Below are positions 43,387 to 50,999 of a stretch of DNA of 64,000 nucleotides, piece by piece. The DNA lies in NCBI GenBank assembly GCA_026702755.1, contig JAPPBX010000081.1:90273-154272 (forward strand), read 5' to 3'. A program made the position numbers and the translations under genes. Origin of the DNA: Candidatus Poribacteria bacterium (GTDB lineage: Bacteria > Poribacteria > WGA-4E > WGA-3G). Below the pieces are notes generated by a model. That model was not told the DNA's origin. It searched no databases and saw nothing but the letters and a program-made list of their open reading frames with translations. Each line of letters starts with the position of its first letter. Positions within the stretch are counted from its first letter, which is position 1.

Positions 43387-45021
43387 TTAAAAATCCTGAA
43401 GCAACTCTTGCAGCAACTCCTTTGAATCATGCCGTTTGAGTTTGACAATGGCTTCAGTTTCGATCTGCCGTACGCGCTCCCGACTAATCCTGAGTTTGTT
43501 TCCGATGTCCGCCAAGGTGTACTCGGTGCCATCCATTAAGCCGTATCGCAGGATGATCACCTGTGTCTCACGAGGGTTGAGCGTGCGGTTGAGAACCTCT
43601 GTAATAGCCTCGACTTTGGCGTAATCCAACAGGTAATTTTCTGGTGTAATTTGAGATTGATCCGGAATCAGTTCAGAAAATGAGCCGTCCGGCGAGTCTT
43701 CATTAATCGGTGCATCGAGCGGTACAGGATCCCTTGTGGCATTAAAAATTTCGGAAACCTTTTTCTCTGTCAGTTCAACCGCTTTTGCAATTTCAGTTGT
43801 GGTCGGTTCGCGTCCGAGTTGCGCTGTCAAATCTGATTGTGCCTGCTTAATCGCGCGGCGGGCTTCGCCGATATAGCATGGCACGCGAATCATCTGTCCT
43901 TGCTGATCAAGGGCGCGCTTGATCGACTGCATAATCCACCATGTCGCATAAGTGCTAAATCGGAATCGCAGGGTGTGATCAAACTTATCCACGGCGCGCA
44001 TCAATCCGAGGCTACCTTCCTGCATCAAGTCAAGGAATGTTAACGATGTTTTGCTGAAGTGGTGTTGCTTGGCAATACTGGCAACGAGGCGAAGATTCGC
44101 TTCCACAATTTTTAGTTTCGTTCCGTGTGTGACTTGGTCCGCTGTTTCCAGTTGCTCTGCCAACCACTTGATATGTGCAAATTCGCTTCGAACATCCTCA
44201 AGGACGAACCGGAGTGTGTGTGGATTGCGAGTAGCAGTCCGCTCCGGCAACATGGCAGCGGGGACCTCCTCTAAGAGCATTTGAATCTCATGACGAATGA
44301 CATCAAACTCCTGAAAAACCTCGAATTCCTGCGCCTCGTCAAAAGACGTTGCCGTGATACGAGAGAAATCAGGCACCGGAAGCGTTTCTACAACAGGTAT
44401 TTCCTCTTGTCGCTGCTGCGATTTCGCTGTCTTTTTCCTAAAAGTGCTGATGCTGCTGCGAATCGTTTTGCGGGCGTGCGTCCGGAATTCCGTGCCGCGT
44501 TTCGTGTCGTTATCATCAATAGCTTTCAGGAGACCGAGGCTGCCTACCTGCATCAATTCGGACGATGAAGGGGTGTCAACGTATTTTTCAAGAAGATGTA
44601 GGTTACTTTCAAAAATTCGCCACCGTGTCTGCTCCAACAAATTTGCCTTTTCCTCTAATTTCTCTAATAAAACGCCAAGTGCTTGGACTTCTGAGCGGAC
44701 CTGGTTTATAATTAACCCGTGTTCTGATTGTGCCGGTTCTAATTTCTCGCTGCTGTTTGAAGTCTTGTTCTCAGGAATTTCAAGTGATACTAACATCCAA
44801 TCCGGGAATTGATTTAACAGGTTGGTAAATGTCCGGAGACCTTCTTGGTATTTTTCAAATAGGGCAGTCTCTTGCTCTGGTTCTAACAAAGGTGTCTTCG
44901 CTATCTTTTGTAGGTACGCGAACGTCTCATCTCTTGGTGATTCAGTTGGATTTTCCTCCCGCTCTTCATCCTCTGCCAAAAATTCAGATTCCATTGCGTG
45001 CATTGGGTAATAGTTTTTCAT
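43387..45021 (-). CDS. Sigma-70 family RNA polymerase sigma factor with duplicated region 2
   Basis: About 544 residues. Region 1.2 is at ~31-65 ([20 protein letters not shown]). A complete set follows from ~277: NCR-like helix, region 2 ([20 protein letters not shown], then [18 protein letters not shown]), region 3 (~378-430), and region 4 with the -35 helix-turn-helix ([20 protein letters not shown]). Ahead of it, residues ~108-200 repeat the NCR/region-2 pattern ([46 protein letters not shown]) but lose the DNA-melting aromatics. The ATG at 45021 with AGAGGTG upstream is preferred over the GTG at 45036. Primary or group 2 sigma; see finding. Confidence 0.92.
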   Translation of the reverse strand: MKNYYPMHAMESEFLAEDEEREENPTESPRDETFAYLQKIAKTPLLEPEQETALFEKYQEGLRTFTNLLNQFPDWMLVSLEIPENKTSNSSEKLEPAQSEHGLIINQVRSEVQALGVLLEKLEEKANLLEQTRWRIFESNLHLLEKYVDTPSSSELMQVGSLGLLKAIDDNDTKRGTEFRTHARKTIRSSISTFRKKTAKSQQRQEEIPVVETLPVPDFSRITATSFDEAQEFEVFQEFDVIRHEIQMLLEEVPAAMLPERTATRNPHTLRFVLEDVRSEFAHIKWLAEQLETADQVTHGTKLKIVEANLRLVASIAKQHHFSKTSLTFLDLMQEGSLGLMRAVDKFDHTLRFRFSTYATWWIMQSIKRALDQQGQMIRVPCYIGEARRAIKQAQSDLTAQLGREPTTTEIAKAVELTEKKVSEIFNATRDPVPLDAPINEDSPDGSFSELIPDQSQITPENYLLDYAKVEAITEVLNRTLNPRETQVIILRYGLMDGTEYTLADIGNKLRISRERVRQIETEAIVKLKRHDSKELLQELLQDF

Positions 45022-45075
45022 TTCCGCACCTCTCACTGCAACCTCGATCTCCCGAACGAGGTGTTTTTTATGGTT

Positions 45076-45106
45076 AATTTACACAGCATAATTTACACAG
45101 CATAAT
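45076..45106. repeat. 14-bp tandem direct repeat upstream of the sigma gene
   Basis: AATTTACACAGCAT occurs twice head to tail (45076-45089 and 45090-45103), followed by AAT. On the minus strand each unit reads TATGCTGTGTAAATT. It sits 55 bases before the sigma start and could be an operator or promoter element. Confidence 0.5.
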
Positions 45107-45241
45107 TATCAAAAAAGGTTTAACTTTTTATTCTGTATATGGTATGCTATTAGATATAATATACTCGATATTTTCTTAATAATACTATTGGCTTGGCTTG
45201 CAAGCGACCCTAAAACACCGTATGACGATTGGAGGCAGTTA

Positions 45242-45817
45242 ATGGCTCAACTTACACAAAATGAGATAGTTAAAAAGCATCAAGCCGGTGAATCTTTTTC
45301 TGGCGAAAATCTCGCAAACCTAAATTTAGCGAATCAATCCTTCGCCGGTATTGATTTGTCGGAAGCAGATCTCAGCGGTGCCGACCTACGGAACTCGGAT
45401 TTAACGGAGGCAAATCTAAACGATGCGAATCTCACCGGTGCGAATCTATCTGGTGCTATTCTACATCGGACCTATCTTGTCGGCTCTAATTTAACGGATA
45501 CAAATCTTGAAGAAGCGAATCTACAGGGCGCGTTTCTCAGCGGGAGTCTACTCTGCGGAACAAACTTTCGGCGTGCCGATTTGCGGCGGGCAACGCTTGG
45601 CTGTCCACATTGCGAAGTGCCCGGACCTTTCGGTTCGCTCACCAGTTTTGAGAACGCGAACCTCGAAGAGGCGATTTTCGGTGAAATCAAACTGAGAGGC
45701 ATCGTCTTGCTCGGCGCCAATTTCAAAGGGGCATATCTATACGAGGTTGACCTTTCCGAAGCCGTCTATCGCGAAGCCGATCTTGAAGGTGCTATCACCA
45801 AAAAAGGACGGAATTAA
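45242..45817 (+). CDS. Pentapeptide-repeat protein
   Basis: About 191 residues made largely of A(D/N)LxX pentapeptides (IDLSEADLSGADLRNSDLTE and on), folding as a right-handed quadrilateral beta helix. A short non-repeat insert with CPHCEV interrupts the helix at about residues 121-126. GGAGG at 45231-45235 supports the ATG at 45242 over the upstream 45188. No signal peptide. Some family members mimic DNA and protect gyrase, but most have no known role and nothing here indicates one. Confidence 0.85.
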   Translation: MAQLTQNEIVKKHQAGESFSGENLANLNLANQSFAGIDLSEADLSGADLRNSDLTEANLNDANLTGANLSGAILHRTYLVGSNLTDTNLEEANLQGAFLSGSLLCGTNFRRADLRRATLGCPHCEVPGPFGSLTSFENANLEEAIFGEIKLRGIVLLGANFKGAYLYEVDLSEAVYREADLEGAITKKGRN

Positions 45818-46196
45818 GCCTTTGATCCTTCTATTTTCCTCACAGTGCCGACTATCGATTTTATTTCCGTATAGTCTCGATTTTCCGAATGTCGCTGCTA
45901 TTTGGAGGTCGAGCCTGCAAAAAGTTGAATACGACTTACCGCGTTTTTCTATTATATGTGACGTTAACATACCTCAAGAGGTTTACCTAAATTGCATTTT
46001 TTTCACGGTTTTCGATTAATTTTCTAAGGTTTAAACGATTTAGCGCAAACTTCTATAGACAGGTGCCTGCTGGATAGGAAAGTCGGTGTGGAAGGCAGAG
46101 GAAAAGCAAATTATACCTCAATTTCCGCCTAAGGCATTGATAACGCGTTAGCCAACGTCGTCGCAGACTACATCCGCAATGACAGGAAACGTGAGG
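45818..46196. other. Non-coding gap of 379 bases with a possible coding relic
   Basis: Convergent space between the pentapeptide gene and the ABC exporter. No terminator hairpin is evident. At about 46096-46204 the plus strand reads as plausible protein (GIDNALANVVADYIRNDRK) but has an in-frame stop, so this may be the remains of a lost gene. Confidence 0.35.
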
Positions 46197-48113
46197 TTAA
46201 TTGAACTGCATTGCGCACAGTTGTTGATACAACCCCCCTTTTGCTAAGAGTGTTTCGTGTGTTCCCGTTTCCAGAATCTCTCCATCCTTGATAACGAGAA
46301 TCTTGTCAGCACGGGCGACGGTTGAGAGTCGATGCGCTATGATAAAACTGGTTCTCCCTTCCATCAAGTTTACCAATGACTCTTGAATGAGTGCTTCAGA
46401 CTGTGTATCCAATGAAGATGTCGCTTCATCCAACACGAGAATTGGCGCGTCTTTTAGGAGTGCCCGCGCAATGGACAAGCGTTGCTGCTCGCCTCCAGAA
46501 AGTTTCATGCCCGCTTCCCCTATTGGCGTAGCATATCCGTCAGGGGTCTTCGTAATAAACGCGTGCGCATTTGCCCTTTTTGCTGCCGTAATAATCTCCT
46601 CCTCAGTAGCATCAGGGCATCCGTAACTAATGTTTTCCAAAATCGTCCCATCAAAGAGGAATGTATCCTGTGGGACAAGTGCTATGTTTTGCCGCAACGA
46701 CTCCAAATTTACTTCCAAAATAGGAACACCATCAATCAAAATCTTTCCAGAACTGACTTCATAGAAACGGAGTAATAGGTTGAGAAGCGTCGTCTTTCCA
46801 CTGCCGCTGGGTCCGACAAGCGCGACAACTTCCCCCGGCTTTGCCTCAAAAGTTACGTTTTTAATAACAGACTCTGGTATTGTCTGTCCATTCTCCATGT
46901 TTGCCACTGAAGGCTGCGTGTAGGTGAAGGAAATGTTCTGGAATGTAACGGCACCGCGAACATCTTGCAGTTCGATATCTTCCTCCACTTTTTCCGTATC
47001 AAGATTGCGTCTACCTTTCGGCTCGCGCGTTTCCGGTCCGAAATCAAGAAGATAAAAAATTCGTTCCGCAGAGGCGAGGCATTGTTGTAAAGCACTATTA
47101 ACATTACCAATCGTCTTAATCGGCTTGAACATGTAGCTTACCATCCCAATATAACTCATAAACCACCCTATAGAAAGCTGTCCACTAATCACTCGCCAGC
47201 AGCATAACCCAAAAACCGTCGCGATCCCGATGGCACCCAACCATTCAATCATAGGAGGCAGAAATGCCGCGAAACGTGCCCGCCGAATCGCTGAGCGGTA
47301 TTGGTTCCAGTTAAGGGTTCGGAAACGTTCCGCTTCCTTCCGTTCAGATGTAAAACTTTTGATAATCTTGATGCCGGAAAAAGTCTCTTTGAGTTGCGAA
47401 TAGATGTCTGCACTCTGTTGCTGAATCTCTGTACTGGCACCACGAATTCGCCTGCCAATAGACGTAATCAAATAAGCGAGCAGCGGGAGAAACAATAAAA
47501 CAAAAAGAGTAAGTTTGAAACTGGTGATTAGCATCGCAGAGACAAAAAAGACAACAAGAACAACAGCACGTATAATCCCTGCCATCGCAGCAACAAGCGT
47601 CTGCCACACTCGAACATCTTCCGTGATACGTGTCATGAGGTCGCCGGTGCGTTCTTCGCGTAAAACACCTAACGGGGCAGAAACAATTCGCTGGTAGAGG
47701 GCATCCCGTAGCCGAAAAGCGAGTTTATGCCCGACACGCGCCATCACATAATCGTTGCCGTAAACAAAAAAACCTTTGATGAAAACGAGAGCAAGCATTC
47801 CACCAAGTAGCCATAGAAAGTATCTAAGCGCGTCGCCAGCATCTGCTAATACAACCGCAAAACCATCGAAAGCGAACATGCCGTCGCTCCCTTCGCGCTG
47901 AAAGTACCGGACAGATACAGGTTCATCAAACGAATTACCACTGACGACTTTGAGCGCGTTAACCGCATCATGCAAAATAAGTTGAAGAATGCCGAAGTCG
48001 CATACAGCACCTACCAAGGCGAAAACCATTGCAAGGAAAATAGAACCCGTGTACGGTGTGTGATACCGCACAAATCGCATAAAAGTCTGGTTTTTTGCTT
48101 GCAGCTTCAACAC
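46197..48113 (-). CDS. ABC exporter, fused membrane and ATPase domains (MsbA-like)
   Basis: About 638 residues. Six predicted membrane helices span residues ~20-340. The nucleotide-binding domain has Walker A GPSGSGKTTLLNLLLRF, Q-loop VPQDTFLFDG, signature KLSGGEQQRLSIARAL and Walker B ILVLDEATSSLD. This half-transporter design dimerises and exports lipids, lipid-linked glycans or drugs. The start is ambiguous: GTG at 48113 and TTG at 48110 crowd the AGGGGG sequence, while the ATG at 48080 lacks a clear Shine-Dalgarno. It is the last gene of the long minus-strand run that includes glycan synthesis and sppA. Confidence 0.92.
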   Translation of the reverse strand: MLKLQAKNQTFMRFVRYHTPYTGSIFLAMVFALVGAVCDFGILQLILHDAVNALKVVSGNSFDEPVSVRYFQREGSDGMFAFDGFAVVLADAGDALRYFLWLLGGMLALVFIKGFFVYGNDYVMARVGHKLAFRLRDALYQRIVSAPLGVLREERTGDLMTRITEDVRVWQTLVAAMAGIIRAVVLVVFFVSAMLITSFKLTLFVLLFLPLLAYLITSIGRRIRGASTEIQQQSADIYSQLKETFSGIKIIKSFTSERKEAERFRTLNWNQYRSAIRRARFAAFLPPMIEWLGAIGIATVFGLCCWRVISGQLSIGWFMSYIGMVSYMFKPIKTIGNVNSALQQCLASAERIFYLLDFGPETREPKGRRNLDTEKVEEDIELQDVRGAVTFQNISFTYTQPSVANMENGQTIPESVIKNVTFEAKPGEVVALVGPSGSGKTTLLNLLLRFYEVSSGKILIDGVPILEVNLESLRQNIALVPQDTFLFDGTILENISYGCPDATEEEIITAAKRANAHAFITKTPDGYATPIGEAGMKLSGGEQQRLSIARALLKDAPILVLDEATSSLDTQSEALIQESLVNLMEGRTSFIIAHRLSTVARADKILVIKDGEILETGTHETLLAKGGLYQQLCAMQFN

Positions 48114-48122
48114 CCCCTTAGC

Positions 48123-49163
48123 TTATATTTTGTAAGTGCCAAATTGGATGGCACACGCCTGTTTCACGGCATCAGTCTTGCTACGAATCCTGAATTCTCG
48201 CTTTTGGAAATCGATATCTTCGATAATCCCGATGGCATAGGTGTTACCGGATCCAGGACCAATTAATCCAATCAGGCGGCGTTCAAAGTAAGCGCGGACT
48301 TCCACCGTAACGCGCGTTAAACTTAAATAGTTTTTAATATGGATAATAACCGCCTTGGAAAGAGGGTTTGACGCAATGAGGCACAAAGTGCGGTGTCCCC
48401 ATTCAGCGTGGTAAACTTCCGTTTCTGAGAGTCCGGAGAGGATTTCTAACTCCTTCTCATTTGCGATTCGTCCGATGAAGAAGGGAGTGCGTCCACCGCG
48501 AATCTGTTCAAAGGGGAGTTGTTGGACGGTGCTCTCAGAAAAGTAAGCATCAAATTGGGCTTTTCGATATCGACTACGCGCATTACTACCTTTGGATCGC
48601 ACATTCCCGTCTGGACGCAAGTGGTGGATATTGAGCCAATCCTGTTGACTGTAGCAAGCCGTTATCTGATCCAATTCACCGGAACGGCCAATGCATATCG
48701 TATGGTTCGGTCTAATGAGTTCAATTTTGTGCTGTTTGAGAATAACAGCAGATCTATCATGAATATAACCCGTCGTGTCAATAATAATAAACTCAGCATC
48801 CGCTTCACGGGCACTATCTACCATCAAGTATGTTCCTGTTAAAACCTCAAGATAGTGTCCTCGCGGCGACAAATCCCCGACAAAGTATAGCTCGTCAGCC
48901 GTGCCATTAAATTGGACAGTGGAGTTTTCCGGGACAAAGGATTTCATACCGATTGTCGTGGGCGGACCGATTCGGGATTGTCCGACATCTGCATCCACCA
49001 AAGCGGTTTTCAACCCTCGAGCAAGCGCAAAATCAGCCAAAAAACGGCAAAAGGTCGATTTTCCGACATCAGTTGACCCGATCACAAGTACAACCTGTTG
49101 AGGCTTAACAATGCGACTCGCAAGTTTTTGCCAGTGTTGGTTAACTTGATACGTGCCGTCCAT
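48123..49163 (-). CDS. Clp1/NOL9-like polynucleotide kinase (P-loop NTPase)
   Basis: About 346 residues. The Walker A GSTDVGKST is at residues ~29-37, followed by KTALVDADVGQSRIGPPTTI, the Clp1-type Walker A'/lid region, and IIIDTTGYIHDRSAVILKQH. This set matches Clp1/Grc3/NOL9 kinases, which phosphorylate RNA or DNA 5'-hydroxyl ends. The ATG at 49163 with GAGGC upstream is preferred over 49241, whose extra residues run through a palindrome. The C-terminal domain (ERRLIGLIGPGSGNTYAIGI) resembles Clp1 beta-barrel tails. Members are common in eukaryotes and archaea and sparse in bacteria. Substrate is unknown. Confidence 0.82.
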   Translation of the reverse strand: MDGTYQVNQHWQKLASRIVKPQQVVLVIGSTDVGKSTFCRFLADFALARGLKTALVDADVGQSRIGPPTTIGMKSFVPENSTVQFNGTADELYFVGDLSPRGHYLEVLTGTYLMVDSAREADAEFIIIDTTGYIHDRSAVILKQHKIELIRPNHTICIGRSGELDQITACYSQQDWLNIHHLRPDGNVRSKGSNARSRYRKAQFDAYFSESTVQQLPFEQIRGGRTPFFIGRIANEKELEILSGLSETEVYHAEWGHRTLCLIASNPLSKAVIIHIKNYLSLTRVTVEVRAYFERRLIGLIGPGSGNTYAIGIIEDIDFQKREFRIRSKTDAVKQACAIQFGTYKI

Positions 49164-49176
49164 CTTTTGCCTCGTA

Positions 49177-49204
49177 GTAGGGGTTGGGTAACCCAACCCC
49201 CTAC
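49177..49204. repeat. GTAGGGGTTGGGT palindrome
   Basis: A near-perfect palindrome (GTAGGGGTTGGGT meeting AACCCAACCCCCTAC, one extra C) with almost no loop, just upstream of the Clp1-like gene start. Confidence 0.6.
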
Positions 49205-49244
49205 AGATTTTCCATTGACGGTTTGGAGAATCTGCCCGCACGCC

Positions 49245-49271
49245 GCTGGCGAGGTTTAAAACCTCGCCAGC
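49245..49271. repeat. GCTGGCGAGGTTT palindrome
   Basis: Perfect 13-bp arms around a single central A, between the Clp1-like gene and sppA. There is no run of T on the minus-strand side, so terminator function is doubtful. Confidence 0.65.
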
Positions 49272-49294
49272 AAAGGACGCTGCGTAAGTTCTGT

Positions 49295-50164
49295 CTAATT
49301 GCCAAGGTGCATTTGGTAACGAAAGGTGACACCGGGGAGGGTGAACATTTCATCCAAGGGCGGCATCTGTTTAATTCCGACGAGTTGTTCAAACAGTGAT
49401 GTCTTTTTTTCTCTACGGACCACCTTGGGTTTGCCCTCAATATCTGCCATCTTCGCAGCGATTTCAATCGCGTCAGGGAGGTTACCGAGTTGGTCCAGCA
49501 GTTTTGAATCTAACGCCTGTTTTCCAGAAAAAATTCGTCCGTCTGCGAGTTCAACAACTTCGTCCCGTGTTAAGAGATCCCCTCGTTCCTCAAAGATTGT
49601 ATCCACGAATTGATTATAAACATCATCCACAGTAGATTGGAGCACTGCCTGTTCCTGCTCTGTCAACTCTCGGAAGGGCGAACCTGTATCCTTAAAATCA
49701 CCACTCTTGATAACCTTATGTCCCAAGCCGACTTTATCGTACAAACCCTTCAGCTGTGTAAACTGCATGATAACACCGATGCTACCCGTCAACGTGCCAG
49801 GATTTGCGACAATTGTGTCAGCGGCACACGCAATATAGTAACCGCCGGATGCTGCACTCCCTCCCATTGAAGCGACTATCGGTTTCTCTATCTTCTTCAA
49901 TTCACTGTAAATTTCTTGGACCGGGGCAACACTACCACCCGGAGAGTCGATTCTGACGACAATTGCTTTGATACTCTGATCATCGCGGTAGGTGTGAAGT
50001 AGTTTAATCGTTGCATCTGAGCGAGAGATTATACCTCTAATGTCTATCACTGCGACCTTCTGTCCGATTGATGTGCTACCGCCGCCTATTGAACGTAGAA
50101 TCAGCAGTAAGAAGAACAGCGCAATGATGCTTCCTAAGATAATGTAAACACGTTTCTTTTTCAT
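49295..50164 (-). CDS. sppA: Signal peptide peptidase SppA (short, Bacillus/archaeal type)
   Basis: 289 residues with one N-terminal membrane anchor (residues ~6-24). Protease motifs are IDSPGGSV at ~72-79, GGSAASGGYY with nucleophile Ser106, and KSGDFKDTGSP with general-base Lys158, the Ser/Lys dyad of the S49 family. The length is that of the single-domain SppA that assembles as an octamer and digests leftover signal peptides in the membrane. The link with secA upstream in the same direction makes sense functionally, although several genes lie between. Confidence 0.93.
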   Translation of the reverse strand: MKKKRVYIILGSIIALFFLLLILRSIGGGSTSIGQKVAVIDIRGIISRSDATIKLLHTYRDDQSIKAIVVRIDSPGGSVAPVQEIYSELKKIEKPIVASMGGSAASGGYYIACAADTIVANPGTLTGSIGVIMQFTQLKGLYDKVGLGHKVIKSGDFKDTGSPFRELTEQEQAVLQSTVDDVYNQFVDTIFEERGDLLTRDEVVELADGRIFSGKQALDSKLLDQLGNLPDAIEIAAKMADIEGKPKVVRREKKTSLFEQLVGIKQMPPLDEMFTLPGVTFRYQMHLGN

Positions 50165-50308
50165 TTTTTAATGGGATTTCACTCCGGTGCACTTTTGGCA
50201 ACATTGAGCAGTAGTCATCGGCTATCAGCAAAGAAGCGTTTGATTCAATGAGAAACCTCTTTTACTGATTGCTGACTGCTGACTGCTGATAACTATTAAG
50301 ACAAAAGG
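50165..50308. repeat. Short GACTGCTGA-type repeats between sppA and sugar transferase genes
   Basis: TGATTGCTGACTGCTGACTGCTGATAAC at about 50267-50294, with a further ATCGGCTATCAGCAA at about 50216-50230. Same family as at 30461-30530. Confidence 0.5.
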
Positions 50309-50977
50309 TTATTCAGAACGGCGCGATGTAAAAATGACGACCCAAAAAGTCTTTAGCAACCAGCCTATATCAGTGGTGATACTCTGTGTGGCAACATAGC
50401 GAAGATCCAAGGCGAGTTTTTTCGGCATTAATTCCGTTATGTAGTAATGTTCCACATCGGCTTGTCCTTTTAATTTTTCCTCTTCATCGCGATTCGCAAG
50501 TTGTGAGGGACCCGTCATCCCTGGCTTCACCTGCAGTACCTGTTTCTGAGTCTCCGTGTAGTGTTTAACGTAGTCAGGGGTCTCCGGGCGCGGTCCGATG
50601 AGACTCATCTCTCCTTTGATAACGTTGATTAAGTTGGGGAGTTCATCCAGTTTTGTCCATCTCAAGAACCTACCGATGGTTGTAATTCGTGCGTCTCTAT
50701 AGGTTGTCAAACCGCCGCCAAGCGTATCCGCGTTCACTACCATACTTCTGAACTTATACATTTCAAAGATGACTTCACCTCTGCCAACCCGTTTTGCTTT
50801 GTAGAACACAGGTCCCTTTGACTGCAGCTTGGCAAGCAGCATGCCAACTAAAAAAAGGGGGGATAGCAGCAAGAATCCAATAGTCGCGAACAAGATATCA
50901 AACGTCCGTTTTGCCAAGGTGCGTTTGGGCTTTATAATATCTTGAGTGCCTACGGTTAAACGCTTGGTATAGACCAT
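50309..50977 (-). CDS. Undecaprenyl-phosphate sugar phosphotransferase (bacterial sugar transferase)
   Basis: 222 residues. A single membrane segment at residues ~27-49 (FDILFATIGFLLLSPLFLVG) is followed by the catalytic domain: GPVFYKAKRVGRGEVIFEMY, KFRSMVVNAD, RWTKLDELPNLINVIKGEMS, LIGPRPETPDYV. This is the short form of the PssA/WcaJ/RfbP family. It transfers a sugar-1-phosphate to undecaprenyl phosphate to start synthesis of exopolysaccharide or O-antigen. It follows a CapD-like epimerase and a GT4 in the same direction. Confidence 0.93.
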   Translation of the reverse strand: MVYTKRLTVGTQDIIKPKRTLAKRTFDILFATIGFLLLSPLFLVGMLLAKLQSKGPVFYKAKRVGRGEVIFEMYKFRSMVVNADTLGGGLTTYRDARITTIGRFLRWTKLDELPNLINVIKGEMSLIGPRPETPDYVKHYTETQKQVLQVKPGMTGPSQLANRDEEEKLKGQADVEHYYITELMPKKLALDLRYVATQSITTDIGWLLKTFWVVIFTSRRSE

Positions 50978-50999
50978 GCAATTACCTTACCTGATAGAA

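Noticed and set aside
45818..46196. tRNA or small RNA gene in the gap
   Set aside because: No cloverleaf-like pairing or conserved T-loop could be found by eye, here or elsewhere in the window.
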